From assembly GCF_002943525.1 (NCBI RefSeq), contig NZ_CP025394.1, forward strand, positions 7,207,001 to 7,271,000: DNA of 64,000 nucleotides, given 5' to 3'. Positions within the stretch are counted from its first letter, which is position 1, and each line of letters begins with the position of its first letter. The notes under the pieces are model-generated. The model searched no databases and was not told the origin of the DNA. It saw only the letters and a program-made list of their open reading frames with translations. Position numbers and translations under genes: made by a program. Source of the DNA: Kitasatospora sp. MMS16-BH015. GTDB taxonomy: Bacteria; Actinomycetota; Actinomycetes; Streptomycetales; Streptomycetaceae. Positions 42,511-51,816 of the stretch are shown one piece after another.

Positions 42511-42967
42511 TCTCCGGGCCGATCAGGGCGACCTTGGCGAAGGGCCACTCCTCCGCAAGCCAGCGGGGGACGGTGGCGTCCAGGGCCTGCTCCAGCTCGG
42601 TGCCGACCTGGGAGTCGACCACCCACCAGGAGACCTCGGCCTCGTAGTCGGCCTTGCGGGCGGGGTCGATGTAGACACAGCCGAGCAGGGCCGTCTCGGC
42701 CTCGTCGAAGAGGGCGTAGTTGAAGGACTCGTGGGCCTCGATCTCCACCGCGTGGCGGACGAGGTCCTCGTAGTCCTGCTGGTAGGTCATGGTGGCCGGC
42801 GGCCAGCTCCAGGCCTCGCCGTAGATCGACCAGAGGCGGTCCCGGGAGCCCATCACGGCCGGGTAGTCGAGCTCGGTGTCCTCGCCGGAGATCGGGCGGA
42901 GGTGGTAGCCGTCGAGCACGGGGACGCGGACGGGGTGGACGAAGTCTGCGGGGAGCCAGGGGTTCAT
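42473..42967 (-). CDS. GNAT-like acetyltransferase domain protein
   Basis: 164 residues. LDGYHLRPISGEDTELDYPAVMGSRDRLWSIYGEAWSWPPATMTYQQDYEDL at the N-terminus and FNYALFDEAETALLGCVYIDPARKADYEAEVSWWVVDSQVGTELEQAL in the centre follow the GNAT beta4-loop-alpha3 plan. The acetyl-CoA loop is degenerate (VVDSQVGTELE instead of R/Q-x-x-G-x-A), so catalysis is uncertain. Many such proteins in actinobacteria are annotated only as N-acetyltransferases. It overlaps the preceding gene's end on the opposite strand. Confidence 0.78.
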   Translation of the reverse strand: MNPWLPADFVHPVRVPVLDGYHLRPISGEDTELDYPAVMGSRDRLWSIYGEAWSWPPATMTYQQDYEDLVRHAVEIEAHESFNYALFDEAETALLGCVYIDPARKADYEAEVSWWVVDSQVGTELEQALDATVPRWLAEEWPFAKVALIGPEITWAEWLALPDR

Positions 42968-43180
42968 CCGGCGGAGGCTAGCCCAGGCCGGGCGGGCCCC
43001 GCACCTGGTTATCCCCGCCCTCCCTGCCACCGCCGGCGCTGCGGCGGGGGCCGATCGGAGGGGGTCTCGGGGTCCGTGTACGCCGCAAGGTGGAGACGCC
43101 TCGCGACCTCGTGCTGATTCGAGGGGCGGGCGGCCCGGACAGGATGGATCCCGAGAGCAGGCACGGGAGGAGTCGTGGAC

Positions 43181-43633
43181 ATGGGTGCTGCACGGAAGGC
43201 CGTGGTGGCGGTGGCGGCGAGCGCGGTGGGGCTGGCGGCGGCAATCGGGTTCGCGCTGCCCAAGGCCTCGGACTGGTTCTCCGAGCGCCACCGGGAGCAG
43301 GCCACCTACGCCTCGGGCGAGGCGGCCAAGGCGGCCCGGGCCTCGGTGCCGCGCTGGCTGCCGGATTCGGCCACCCACGTCTCGTACCTGATGTCCACCA
43401 CCGGCGGCGACCGCCTGCTCCGGGCCACCCTGCCCGGCGGCAAGCTGCCGGCGAGCTGCGCCAAGGGCGTCCCGGCCGGTCAGGTCAACCTCAAGGCCGA
43501 CTGGTTCCCGCAGGACGTGCTGGGCAGGTCGACCGTGCGGTGCGGCGCGTACAACGTCGCCCTGGTCGGCGAGCAGCTCTTCGCCTGGCAGGACGACGCG
43601 GTGGCCCGGATGGCCTCGGCCGCCAACGGCTGA
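43181..43633 (+). CDS. Membrane-anchored hypothetical protein
   Basis: 150 residues with ATG at 43181, nine nt after GGGAGGAG. A single N-terminal hydrophobic helix (AVVAVAASAVGLAAAIGFAL) would anchor or export it. The rest has two Cys (LPASCAKG and TVRCGAY) that could pair outside the cell. The central VPRWLPDSATHVSYLMSTTGGDRLLRATLP looks like a small alpha/beta domain. No family recognised. Single gene. Confidence 0.75.
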   Translation: MGAARKAVVAVAASAVGLAAAIGFALPKASDWFSERHREQATYASGEAAKAARASVPRWLPDSATHVSYLMSTTGGDRLLRATLPGGKLPASCAKGVPAGQVNLKADWFPQDVLGRSTVRCGAYNVALVGEQLFAWQDDAVARMASAANG

Positions 43634-43689
43634 GACCGCCCGGGCAGCGCCGACCGAGCCGTCCGGGCAGCGCCGCCCGGGCCGTCCGG

Positions 43690-44199
43690 TCAGGCGCCGG
43701 TGGTGCCGTCGATCGCCTCGCGGAGGAAGTCGGCGTGCCCGTTGTGGCGGGCGTAGTCGAGCAGCACGTGGTTCAGCACCAGCCGCAGCGAGACGTCCTC
43801 GCCCCAGCGCGGCTGGTGGCCGACCAGGTCGAGGGAGTCGGCGGCCCGCTCGATCCGGCGGGAGTGCTCGACCTCGGCCTCCCAGGCCGCGAAAGCCTCG
43901 GCGCGGGTCGAGGCGCTCGCGTCGTAGGCGGCCTGGAAGTCGATCTCCTCCGACCAGACCATCGGGATCCCGTGGTCCTCGAAGGTGCGGCGGAACCAGG
44001 CCCGCTCGACCTCGGCCATGTGCCGGACCAGCCCGAGCAGGGTGAGCGTGGAGGGCGGCATCGACCGCTCGCGCAGCTGCTCGTCGGTGAGGCCCGCGCA
44101 CTTCATCGCCAGGGTGGCCCGGTGGTAGTCGAGCAGGGCCCGCAGGGTCTCGCGCTCCCCGCCGAGCAGGGGCGGGCCGGTGCGGTCGTCGGTGGTCAA
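43690..44199 (-). CDS. DinB-family (DUF664) protein
   Basis: 169 residues with a TTG start at 44199, supported by AGGAG six nt upstream; longer readings lack a site. The helical bundle signature is clear: ERETLRALLDYHRATLAMKCAGLTDEQLRERSMPPSTLTLLGLVRHMAEVERAW, plus HVLLDYARHNGHADFLREAIDG. Three His residues (DYH, RHM-E, ARHNGHAD) are positioned as metal ligands, as in DinB/mycothiol-dependent transferase-like proteins. Enzymatic role unknown; thiol-transfer or metal-dependent chemistry is typical of the family. Confidence 0.87.
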   Translation of the reverse strand: MTTDDRTGPPLLGGERETLRALLDYHRATLAMKCAGLTDEQLRERSMPPSTLTLLGLVRHMAEVERAWFRRTFEDHGIPMVWSEEIDFQAAYDASASTRAEAFAAWEAEVEHSRRIERAADSLDLVGHQPRWGEDVSLRLVLNHVLLDYARHNGHADFLREAIDGTTGA

Positions 44200-44335
44200 G
44201 GAGGGCTCCTGTCGGTACGGACGGCGGCCGGCCGGGGGCCGGGGCCCCGAGCCGGTGATCGCCGACGAACCTACTACCGCAGGCAAGCGGTTTAGACCGC
44301 CCCCAATTGCCGGTCGGTCTTATCCGGCCACCGGT

Positions 44336-44920
44336 TCACTCGGCGTTCCAGCCGGCCGAGTCGGCGGCCAGCCGGGCGGCCTGCTCCTCGGCGGCCTTGC
44401 CGAGCGCGGCCAGCACGGCGGCGAGCGCGGTGCGGGTGGGCGGGTCGGTCAGGCGGCCCCCGGTGACCTTGCCGGTGGCGAAGGGGATCGGGAGGGATTC
44501 GGGCAGCACCCGGGCGCCCATCATCTCCAGCGTCTCGCGCAGCCAGGCCTGGGCCCGGTCGCCGCCGGCCGGGCCGGGGGAGGCGGTGACCACGGCCACC
44601 GGCTTGTCGGTGAACTCGCCGCCGCCGACCACCCACTCCAGCGCGTTCTTCAGCACGCCCGAGGTACCGTGCGCGTACTCGGGGCTGACCAGCACCACCC
44701 CGTCCGCCGCCGCGACCAGCCGCCGCAGTTCGAGCACCGACCCGGGCGGCCCGGCCAGCTCCACGTCCTGGTCGAAGAAGGGCAGCAGACCGATGCTCCG
44801 GTAGTCGGTGACCTCGGCGCCCGGCTCGCAGAGCTCCGGCAGGGTGTCGGTGACCGCCCGGTTGAGCGAACGGCCGCCGCGCAGGCTGCCGCAGACGGTG
44901 AGGAGACGGTGGGCGGGCAT
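44336..44920 (-). CDS. NADPH-dependent FMN reductase family protein
   Basis: 194 residues, flavodoxin-like. LLTVCGSLRGGRSLNRAVTDTLPEL is the phosphate-binding loop, LVSPEYAHGTSGVLKNALEWVVGGGEFTDKPVAVVTASPG is the conserved central block for FMN binding. Members reduce FMN, quinones, azo dyes or metals with NAD(P)H. Monocistronic; divergent from the MFS efflux gene across 256 nt. Physiological substrate unknown. Confidence 0.9.
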   Translation of the reverse strand: MPAHRLLTVCGSLRGGRSLNRAVTDTLPELCEPGAEVTDYRSIGLLPFFDQDVELAGPPGSVLELRRLVAAADGVVLVSPEYAHGTSGVLKNALEWVVGGGEFTDKPVAVVTASPGPAGGDRAQAWLRETLEMMGARVLPESLPIPFATGKVTGGRLTDPPTRTALAAVLAALGKAAEEQAARLAADSAGWNAE

Positions 44921-45176
44921 CGGACCTCCGGGGAGACGGGTACGGGATGCACCGGCTGTGCCCCCGGAGCTGCGAACGGCCGCCCACCGGGCCGGAATTC
45001 CCGCCGCTCAGGCTGGTGGCTGGGCAGTGTCAGGGCGGTGGCGGAGCTGACGGAGCTGCGGGCGACCGGTTACGGCGGTACGCGGAGCACGTGGAGTAGG
45101 GCAGTCTGTTCGAATGCCGCCCGCCGGTGGCTGCCCGACCAGCACGCAGCAACGTCCCGCAAGGAGCCGCCGCCCC

Positions 45177-46421
45177 ATGTCCGCCCCCGCCCTCGGCACC
45201 CAAGCCACCGACGACACCGGGATACGGCCCGAGGCGAAGCCCACCCGGGTCATCGTCACGCTGCTCGGCGGCCTGGTCGCGCTCGGTCCGCTGACCACCG
45301 ACCTCTACCTGCCCGCGCTGCCCGCGCTGACCCGCGACCTGGGCTCCACCGCGCCGGCCGTGCAGCTCACCCTCACCTCCTCGCTGATCGGCCTGGCCCT
45401 CGGCCAGCTCTTCTTCGGCCCGCTCAGCGACCGGCTGGGCCGGCGGCGGCCGCTGGTGATCGGGATGGCGGTCTACACCCTGGCCACCGTGCTCTGCGCG
45501 CTCGCCCCCTCGGTGCCGGTGCTGGTGGCCGGCCGGGCGCTGCAGGGCGCCGCCGGGGCCTCCGGTCTGGTGATCGGGCGGGCCATCGCCCGGGACCGGT
45601 ACGAGGGCCCGGCGATGATCCGCTTCCTGGCCACCCTCGGGGTGGTCTCCGGCCTGGCGCCGATCTTCGCCCCGCTGGTCGGCGCCCAGCTGCTGCGGGC
45701 CACCTCCTGGCGCGGCACCTTCGCCGTGCTGGCCGTGCTCGGCGCGCTGCTCACCCTCGGCGCCCTGCTCCGGCTGCCCGAGTCGCTGCCGCCGGAGCGT
45801 CGCCAGGGCGACGGCCTGGGCACCACCGTCCGGGCGATCGGCGGCCTGCTGCGCGACCGGGTCTTCCTCGGGTACGTGCTGACCAGCACCTTCGCCTTCG
45901 GCGCGCTCTTCGCCTACGTGGGCGGCTCCTCAGTGGTGCTGCAGACGGTGTACGGCATCTCCCCGCAGACCTTCAGCCTGCTCTTCGCCACCAACTCGGT
46001 CGCCCTGGTGGGCTTCACCCAGCTCAACGGCCGGGTGCTGGCGCAGCGGCTGGACGGCGTGCTGCTGATGCGGACCGGCCTCGCCTGCGTGGTGGTGGCG
46101 GGCACCGCGCTGGTGCTCTGCACGGCGGTCTGGGACACCGGCCTGGCGGGGGTCTGGCCCGCGCTCTTCCTGATGATGGCCGGCATGGGCGTGGTGCTGC
46201 CCAACTCCGCCGGCGCGGCCCTCACCATGGCGCCGCACGCGGCCGGTTCGGCCTCGGCGCTGCTCGGTCTGGGCACGTACCTGTGCGGCGCGCTGGTCGC
46301 TCCGCTGAGCAGCGCCGGCGGTCACCCCTCGGCCGTGCTGCTGGGCGTGGTGGTGCTGGGCAGCGCGGCCCTGGCCGGAGCCTCCTTCCTGACGCTCTGC
46401 GGGCGGAAGCCCACGGTCTGA
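45177..46421 (+). CDS. Bcr/CflA-type MFS drug efflux transporter
   Basis: 414 residues, about 12 transmembrane helices. Motif TTDLYLPALPALTRDL after helix 1 is diagnostic of Bcr/CflA pumps. LFFGPLSDRLGRRRPLVIG is MFS motif A, and GRALQGAAGASGLVIGRAIARDRY is motif C-like. Proton-driven export of drugs such as bicyclomycin or chloramphenicol is typical of the family. The ATG at 45177 follows AAGGAG. A short N-terminal cytoplasmic stretch is normal. No local regulator. Confidence 0.93.
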   Translation: MSAPALGTQATDDTGIRPEAKPTRVIVTLLGGLVALGPLTTDLYLPALPALTRDLGSTAPAVQLTLTSSLIGLALGQLFFGPLSDRLGRRRPLVIGMAVYTLATVLCALAPSVPVLVAGRALQGAAGASGLVIGRAIARDRYEGPAMIRFLATLGVVSGLAPIFAPLVGAQLLRATSWRGTFAVLAVLGALLTLGALLRLPESLPPERRQGDGLGTTVRAIGGLLRDRVFLGYVLTSTFAFGALFAYVGGSSVVLQTVYGISPQTFSLLFATNSVALVGFTQLNGRVLAQRLDGVLLMRTGLACVVVAGTALVLCTAVWDTGLAGVWPALFLMMAGMGVVLPNSAGAALTMAPHAAGSASALLGLGTYLCGALVAPLSSAGGHPSAVLLGVVVLGSAALAGASFLTLCGRKPTV

Positions 46422-46490
46422 CAAGCCTGGTCAGCGCGGCGGGAGTTGTGCGATGATCCGCCCTGCTCCCGCCGTGAAAGGGCCCTGACC

Positions 46491-46910
46491 ATGGCTTCTC
46501 GCCTGCTCGCCGTCGCTCTGCTGCCCGTGCTGCTGGGCGCGAGCGGCTGCGCCTACCTCACCGGCGGCCTGGGGCCCTACGGCAAGCCGGTGACGGCCGG
46601 GCAGCTGATCGGCACCTGGACCGGCGACTGCGCCTCCACCCTGGTGCTGCGCCCCGACCTGACGCTCACCGCCACCGGCTTCCCGCTCGAGTTCGACGAG
46701 CACGACCAGATCTCCACCCGCACCTCGGGCGCCGGCCAGTGGACCGTGCCGACCGGGGACACCGCCCATCCGCCGGAGCGGCTGCCCGTCAGCATCGGGC
46801 AGCACGGCTACGAGGTGGACCTCGCGATGGGCGCGCACGGCGCCCTCGTACTGGCCGTCACCGTGGGCGATCCGGACGAGGGCGTGGGCTGCCGCTACAC
46901 CCGGCGCTGA
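46491..46910 (+). CDS. Secreted lipoprotein, hypothetical
   Basis: 139 residues. Lipobox signal (RLLAVALLPVLLGASGC, cleavage before Cys about 20). The mature domain, LIGTWTGDCASTLVLRPDLTLTATGFP and later GAGQWTV with GDPDEGVGCRYTRR, is a small beta-rich lipocalin-like shape with a possible disulphide (GDC and VGC). Found as a short gene between an efflux pump and a convergent membrane protein. No family recognised. Confidence 0.8.
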   Translation: MASRLLAVALLPVLLGASGCAYLTGGLGPYGKPVTAGQLIGTWTGDCASTLVLRPDLTLTATGFPLEFDEHDQISTRTSGAGQWTVPTGDTAHPPERLPVSIGQHGYEVDLAMGAHGALVLAVTVGDPDEGVGCRYTRR

Positions 46911-46982
46911 GCGGGCAGTCCGGGAGGTTCAGCCCGTCCGCGATCCGGCAGCCGACTATCAGCTCTGCGAGCGCCGGTGCGG

Positions 46983-47888
46983 TCAGTGGCCCCGGGCCAG
47001 CAGGCGGTCCTGGGTCAGGGTGGCGAAGGACGGGGCGGCCGCGGTGGCGGTGGGGTCCTGGGTGGCTCCGCCGGGCTTGAGGGCGCCGGCCACGGTGTAG
47101 TAGGCGTAGCGGCCGATCGCGCCGTGGGTGGTGGCGCAGCCGGGGCCGGTGCAGAAGGAGATCGAGCCGGGGGTGACCAGGCCCTGGAGCTGGCCCTGGT
47201 AGCCGGCCTGGGCGGCGTCGGCCTGGCTGCGGTGGTCGAAGACGGCGATGCCGACCGTGACGGCGGCGGTGCCGGAGGCGTAGGTGGCGCGAAGGATGCT
47301 CTGGCAGCCTTGTGGGGCCAGCACGTTGCCCAGGCCGCCGGTGGTGGCCTTCCAGCACGGGGTGGTGGTCGCGGTGGTGACCCTCGTCCAGGTGTGGCCG
47401 CCGATGCCCGGGGCCTGCGCGGGGAAGAGCGCGGCCGGGTCGAGCGGGGCGGTGTCGGTGCCGGCCGTGGAGATCACGGCGAGCGGATCGGGCCTAGGGG
47501 CGGGGGTAGGCGAACTACTGTGTGCAGTGGGCGACTTCGAGGCCGTGGCGGAGATGCTGGTGCTCGGCTCCGGTGTGGTGGTGAAGCCGCGGGAGAGGTC
47601 GGGGTCGCCGCTCGCGGCCGGGCCCGGGGCGGCCGGGGTGGGGAAGGGGCTGTCGCTGGGGGTGGCGGCGGCCGCGGTGGGGGAGCCGCCCTTGCCCGTG
47701 AGGTTAACCGCCGTCGCGGTGATGCCGCCGATCACCAGGGTGGCGCCGATCACCGCGCCGATCACCTGGCGCTGCTTGCGGCGCCGGTGGTCCTGCTCGT
47801 TCCGGTCGGCCAGGGCGGCCCAGTCGGGCTCGGGGGTGCGCCCCGCCGTGCCGGCCCACCCGTGTCCGCCCTGCTGCCCCTCGTCCAT
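46983..47888 (-). CDS. Single-pass membrane protein with Ser/Thr/Pro stalk
   Basis: 301 residues. Cytoplasmic N-terminus (about 1-40), one transmembrane helix (QVIGAVIGATLVIGGITATAVNL), and a Pro/Ser/Thr-rich stalk (about 65-140). A folded extracellular domain (about 150-300) has three Cys pairs (TPCWKAT, PQGCQSI, ISFCTGPGCATT). The domain has alternating strands with QADAAQAGYQGQLQGL as one helix. No catalytic motif. Likely a cell-surface protein. It occupies a single transcription unit. Confidence 0.8.
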   Translation of the reverse strand: MDEGQQGGHGWAGTAGRTPEPDWAALADRNEQDHRRRKQRQVIGAVIGATLVIGGITATAVNLTGKGGSPTAAAATPSDSPFPTPAAPGPAASGDPDLSRGFTTTPEPSTSISATASKSPTAHSSSPTPAPRPDPLAVISTAGTDTAPLDPAALFPAQAPGIGGHTWTRVTTATTTPCWKATTGGLGNVLAPQGCQSILRATYASGTAAVTVGIAVFDHRSQADAAQAGYQGQLQGLVTPGSISFCTGPGCATTHGAIGRYAYYTVAGALKPGGATQDPTATAAAPSFATLTQDRLLARGH

Positions 47889-47926
47889 GGCAGCAGATCA
47901 TAGGAGCTGATCGTCGGAGCGGCGCA

Positions 47927-47956
47927 ACGGCCCCCGCCCGGGCGGGCGGGGGCCGT
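47927..47956. terminator. Hairpin terminator
   Basis: 13-bp perfect arms (ACGGCCCCCGCCC and complement) with a 4-nt loop, 17 nt after the stop of the GH18 gene on the minus strand. Confidence 0.75.
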
Positions 47957-47973
47957 CAGGGTGTGTGCCGGGG

Positions 47974-50025
47974 CTAGCTGAGGGCGAAGTCGTCGGCGTA
48001 AACGTTGCCCTGGCTGTACCAGCCGTGCAGGTAGACCGTCACGGTGCCGTTGGCGCCGGTGGTGAAGGGGACGGAGAGCTGGGTCCAGCCGGTGGAGGAG
48101 GTCCAGCTGGAGGCGGTGGCGCCGCCGCTGACGCCGAGGAAGGCGTAGCTGCCCTGGACCCAGGCGGTCAGCGTGTACTTGGTGTTGGGGGCCAGCGTCA
48201 CGGTCTGGTCGCACTCACCGGTCTGCCCGGCCGTGGCGGCCGCCTGGAGCGCGTGGGTGCCGCCGTGGGCGGGGCTGGTGACCACCGCGCCGCCGCTCTG
48301 GCAGGTCCACGGGGCCAGACTGCCGGATTCCAGGCCGCCGTTGACCAGGCCGCCGCTCGTGGCGGCGGTGACGGTCAGGGTGTAGGTGGCGGTGTGGGTG
48401 CCGGAGGGCGCGGTGCCGGTGACGGTCAGCGGGTAGCTGCCGGGGGCGGTCGAGCCGGTGGTGGCGAGGGTGAGGGTGGCGCTCGAACCGGCCTGCACGC
48501 TGCCGGGGTTGACGGTGGCGGTCACGCCGGCCGGGGCGCCGGAGACGGAGAGTGCGACGGTCTGCGCGTTGCCCGAGGTCACGGCGGTGGCCAGGTTCGC
48601 GGTGGTGGAGCCGCCGGCGGTCACGGAGCCTGCGGCGGGCGAGGCGGCGAGTGAGAAGTCGTTGGCGCCCATCGCGGAGACGTTCAGCGTGTAGGTGGCG
48701 GTGTGGCTGCCGGAGGCGGCGGTGCCGGTGACGGTCAGCGGGTAGCTGCCGGGGGCGGTCGAGCCGGTGGTGGCCAGGGTGAGGGTGGCGCTCGAACCGG
48801 CCTGCACGCTACCGGGGTTGACGGTGGCGGTCACACCGGCCGGGGCGCCGGAGACGGAGAGCGCGACCGACTGGGCGGCGCCCGAGGTCACGGCGGTGTT
48901 CAGCGTGGTGCTGACGGTGTTGCCCGCGACCACCGAGCCGGCCACCGGGGAGGCGGTCAGCGAGAAGTCGTTCTGCACCGGGCCGCTGCCCGTGGTGAAC
49001 GGCTCGAAGGTGTGGCTGAAGTCCCAGGTGCCCTGGGCGATGCCGGAGCAGGTGTCGCTGCCCGCCGTGCCCACGCAGCCGCCGTTGTCGCGCTGCAGTG
49101 CCCAGAACGACAGGGTGTTGACGCCCTTGCTGGTGGCCCAGTTGTAGACCGTGGTGGCGTCGGCGGCGGTGAAGGTCTCGCCCGCGCCGAAGTCGTCGAT
49201 GCCGATCATCTCGGTGATGCCGATCGAACCCCACAGCTGCGCCGGGGTCTTGCCCGGGTAGAGCTTGGCCAGCTGGTTGTAGAGCCCGGTGGTGGCGTTC
49301 TCGGTGTCGGTCGCCATCTCGTGGCTGGCGCCGTCGTAGTAGTCGAAGGTCATCTGGTTGACCACGTCGATCCGCGCGCCGTTGGAGACGGCGTTCTTCA
49401 GCACGGCGAGCCCGCTCGTGGCCAGGCCGCTGGTGGTGGTCGGCAGCGTGTAGGAGAACTGCACGGTACGGCCGTTGGCGGTGGCCCAGTCCTCGACCAG
49501 CTTGATCGCCTTGTTGCGGCGGTCGATCCCGGCCGTGTTGGTCAGCGAGTTGTCCTCGGTGTCGAGGTCGATCCGGCTGATGCCGTAGGTGGTGATGACG
49601 TTCTCGTACACCGCCGCGATCGCGTTGACGTCGGTGCAGCTGTCGGCGATCTCGGTGCCGGTGTTGTCGGCGGTGTAGCCGCCGAAGGACGGGATCACGT
49701 CTCCGCCGTTGGCGCGGATGGTGGCGATGTCGGAGCCGAAGCTGCTCTGGCTGATCGGCAGGCCGGTGTCACCGTTCCAGTACGCCGTGCAGGAGCCCTT
49801 GGTGGCGGCCTGGATGAACGCCATGGTCAGGTACTTGGCGCCGGACTGCTGGGCCAGAGCGGCCGGGCTCGCGCCCGTCCATGGCTCGAAGTACGGGGCG
49901 AAGACGTGCTGCGGCAGTGGGGTCGCGGCCTGGGCCGAGCCGCCGCCGACGACGGCGAGGCCGACGGCGGCAGCGAGGGTGGCACCGCTGGTCAGCAGTG
50001 CCTGGATGGATCTGTGCAGGCGCAT
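47974..50025 (-). CDS. Secreted GH18-like chitinase with two Ig-like repeats and a C-terminal CBM-like domain
   Basis: 683 residues. Signal peptide (about 1-33). The GH18-like barrel (about 38-330) has [31 protein letters not shown] with the D-x-D-x-E acid, and [17 protein letters not shown] near its end. Two Ig-like/fibronectin-like modules of about 100 residues follow ([19 protein letters not shown] and [19 protein letters not shown]), nearly identical in their second halves. A C-terminal carbohydrate-binding-like module (about 545-683) has [14 protein letters not shown] and [12 protein letters not shown]. The start at 50025 gives a clear signal sequence. Upstream is a DasR-type site overlapping a TTGACA promoter, so chitin/GlcNAc control is likely. 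Pairs with the broken GH18 gene at 39714. Confidence 0.92.
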   Translation of the reverse strand: MRLHRSIQALLTSGATLAAAVGLAVVGGGSAQAATPLPQHVFAPYFEPWTGASPAALAQQSGAKYLTMAFIQAATKGSCTAYWNGDTGLPISQSSFGSDIATIRANGGDVIPSFGGYTADNTGTEIADSCTDVNAIAAVYENVITTYGISRIDLDTEDNSLTNTAGIDRRNKAIKLVEDWATANGRTVQFSYTLPTTTSGLATSGLAVLKNAVSNGARIDVVNQMTFDYYDGASHEMATDTENATTGLYNQLAKLYPGKTPAQLWGSIGITEMIGIDDFGAGETFTAADATTVYNWATSKGVNTLSFWALQRDNGGCVGTAGSDTCSGIAQGTWDFSHTFEPFTTGSGPVQNDFSLTASPVAGSVVAGNTVSTTLNTAVTSGAAQSVALSVSGAPAGVTATVNPGSVQAGSSATLTLATTGSTAPGSYPLTVTGTAASGSHTATYTLNVSAMGANDFSLAASPAAGSVTAGGSTTANLATAVTSGNAQTVALSVSGAPAGVTATVNPGSVQAGSSATLTLATTGSTAPGSYPLTVTGTAPSGTHTATYTLTVTAATSGGLVNGGLESGSLAPWTCQSGGAVVTSPAHGGTHALQAAATAGQTGECDQTVTLAPNTKYTLTAWVQGSYAFLGVSGGATASSWTSSTGWTQLSVPFTTGANGTVTVYLHGWYSQGNVYADDFALS
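48381..48868. repeat. Internal direct repeat in the GH18 gene (period 309 bp)
   Basis: The DNA at about 48381-48560 recurs at about 48690-48868 with a constant offset of 309 nt (103 codons) and only scattered mismatches, most at third codon positions. It encodes the second halves of the two Ig-like modules. A recent in-frame duplication. Confidence 0.85.
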
Positions 50026-50186
50026 GAGTGCTCCAACAGACGTGATTGCGAAGGCCGTTCGCCCGGATTTGGGCATGACGGGGCCGGACTCGGGTGGCGC
50101 TGGGGTGGTACGGCGGTGCACAGGCACAGCCGGCCGGTGGTCACACCCCCACGATGCATCCCGGTCGGAACAACACCGCCTATGGT

Positions 50187-50210
50187 TGGTCTGGACCACT
50201 CGTCTGTCAA
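50187..50210 (-). promoter_or_regulatory. Promoter with DasR-type operator for the GH18 gene
   Basis: On the minus strand TTGACA (50210-50205) is a -35 box, followed 6 nt later by TGGTCCAGACCA (50198-50187). The 12-bp dyad agrees with the DasR site TGGTCTAGACCA at 11 of 12 positions and with the repeats reported in Streptomyces chitinase promoters. The operator lies in the -35/-10 spacer, a position suited to repression. Confidence 0.75.
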
Positions 50211-50437
50211 GAGTCCTAACAGTTCGTCAACGCCCTTGTTTGTCGCGGAGTGTGGCGGATGTGGCGGCCTCGGGGGCGGGGCGTGGAGGCCGTCATCTCA
50301 GTTGCTGGCGGTGGGGCGATCCGGAATGATCGGCCGGGTGTACGAACGCGGCGGGGGCCCAGCGCAACGCCGCCGACCGGCCGGGGCGCCGGGGGGCGTC
50401 CCGGCCGGACCCGCACCCTGCGGCGTGGCTGCCCAGG

Positions 50438-51235
50438 TCAGGGCTGCTGTGCCGCGGCGATGAAGTCGAGGACCTCGCTGGTGTCGGCGACCTGGTCGGC
50501 GGGTGGGGCGGTGACCTCCTTCGGCACGCCGAACCGGCTGAAGCTGGTGGTCGTGGTGACCTGGCCGAGGGTGGAGTCCTCCGTCTCGACGCGGCGGAGC
50601 AGCCGACCGTCCCGGTCGAGCCAGAAGTCGGCGGTGACCTCGGTGGTGCCCAGCTTTTTCAGGAGGGCCCGGAGCTCGTCACGTCGGCTGCCCGCAGCCT
50701 CGGTGGGGTCCGTGTAGTAGTCGGCGGCCGCGAGCTGGGCGTGCAGGTGGGTGGTCGGGGTGCCCTGGATCTCCTCCTGGCCCACCACGGACGGGGAGCC
50801 GGCGGCCGCACGGGCCAGTCCCTTGGCCGGGTCGATCCGCTGGTAGACCTTGAGCAGGGCGGTGGGCAGCGCGTCCGGCCCACGGGCGTGGCCGTTGGAG
50901 GCGAGGCCGGCCGGCCCGTCGGCCCGGGTCCAGGTCTTCCCGGCCACCCGGTTCGCCTGGAAGGCGGCGCCGTTCACCAGGCGCAGGTTGTCCCCGTCGA
51001 ACACGGCTTGGAGGCTCGGGTGCCACCGCACCGTAGCGACCTGCTGAACAGCGTCTCCGGGCCAGGTCTGGTCGATCCGCAGTTGTGCACCGCCTGCCAG
51101 CTCCATGGCCTTGGCCGCCGCCTGCAACTGCTCGCGCGCGGTCGGGGTGGATGCGGGCGTGCCCGGCGAGCTGCAGGCGGTGGCGGTGCCGAGCAGGGCG
51201 GTGAGGAAGGTGACGGTGGCGGTCGTGCGACGCAT
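50438..51235 (-). CDS. Lipoprotein, LppX/LprG-like
   Basis: 265 residues. Lipobox signal (TATVTFLTALLGTATAC, Cys 21). The mature part resembles the LppX/LprAFG fold: AMELAGGAQLRIDQTWPGDAVQQVATVRWHPSLQAV, then EEIQGTPTTHLHAQLAAADYY, WLDRDGRLLRRVETE and FSRFGVPKEVTAPPADQVAD at the end, typical of lipid-carrier lipoproteins. It is the only gene in its unit. Ligand unknown. 402 nt of non-coding DNA separate its stop from the GH18 start. Confidence 0.8.
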   Translation of the reverse strand: MRRTTATVTFLTALLGTATACSSPGTPASTPTAREQLQAAAKAMELAGGAQLRIDQTWPGDAVQQVATVRWHPSLQAVFDGDNLRLVNGAAFQANRVAGKTWTRADGPAGLASNGHARGPDALPTALLKVYQRIDPAKGLARAAAGSPSVVGQEEIQGTPTTHLHAQLAAADYYTDPTEAAGSRRDELRALLKKLGTTEVTADFWLDRDGRLLRRVETEDSTLGQVTTTTSFSRFGVPKEVTAPPADQVADTSEVLDFIAAAQQP

Positions 51236-51816
51236 GGGGCGGGGCTCCGGCTGAGGTGGGACGAGTCGGCAGATCGTATACGGCCCATCCGGGGTGGTGA
51301 TGGTCGACCCCTCCGCGGTCGCTCGTTGTGGCGGCGGTCACCCCCTCGGTCGGGCGCACCGCAGCGGAGGCGTCACGGCGGGTGAGCTCTGGGCCCCCGG
51401 GGCGGTGACACCAGCCACAGGGCAATCCAAGCAACGACGGTCGGTAGTAGGTCGGGGCGGGCGGCGGGAGGGGCGTGGCGGGGGCGCCCGGGGCGGGGGT
51501 ATGGAAGCCAAGGCTGCGCGGTGGCTACGACGGGGGGTCGTAGTGGGGGGTGGTTGATCCCGGTCGGGGGGTTCGGCATGGTGGGTGGAGTCGCAAGGCG
51601 CTCCGCCCAGTCGATGCCGGTCAACGAGCCGGGTCGGCCCCGGGGGAGCGCGAACCGTACGGCACCCGTAAGCGGCCCGAATGCGGGCCGGTGCCCTGGG
51701 TGCCCCCGGTCGTCGGCACACTCCCGCAGCGAGCGGCGCCAAGCCGCTCTGCTGTCGTGTGCCCACGGCCCGACCAACCGACCGAGCCCCGGCCCGGTCC
51801 AGGAAGGCCACACTCC
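51236..51816. other. Long divergent intergenic region with extended leader
   Basis: 581 nt without a convincing gene, between the lipoprotein start and the transglycosylase-like start. Nearly 300 nt precede the latter. The region 51550-51810 contains several G/C-rich inverted segments, for example GGCATGGTG to GCCGGTC around 51575-51625 and GGCCCGAATGCGGGCC at 51674-51689. In streptomycetes, genes for secreted wall-lytic proteins can carry ydaO (c-di-AMP) riboswitches here, but I could not match the consensus by eye. Confidence 0.4.

Noticed and set aside
43634-43689. Repeated CCGGGCAGCGCCG-like segments between genes
   Set aside because: Two imperfect copies only; too short and GC-biased to support a functional call.
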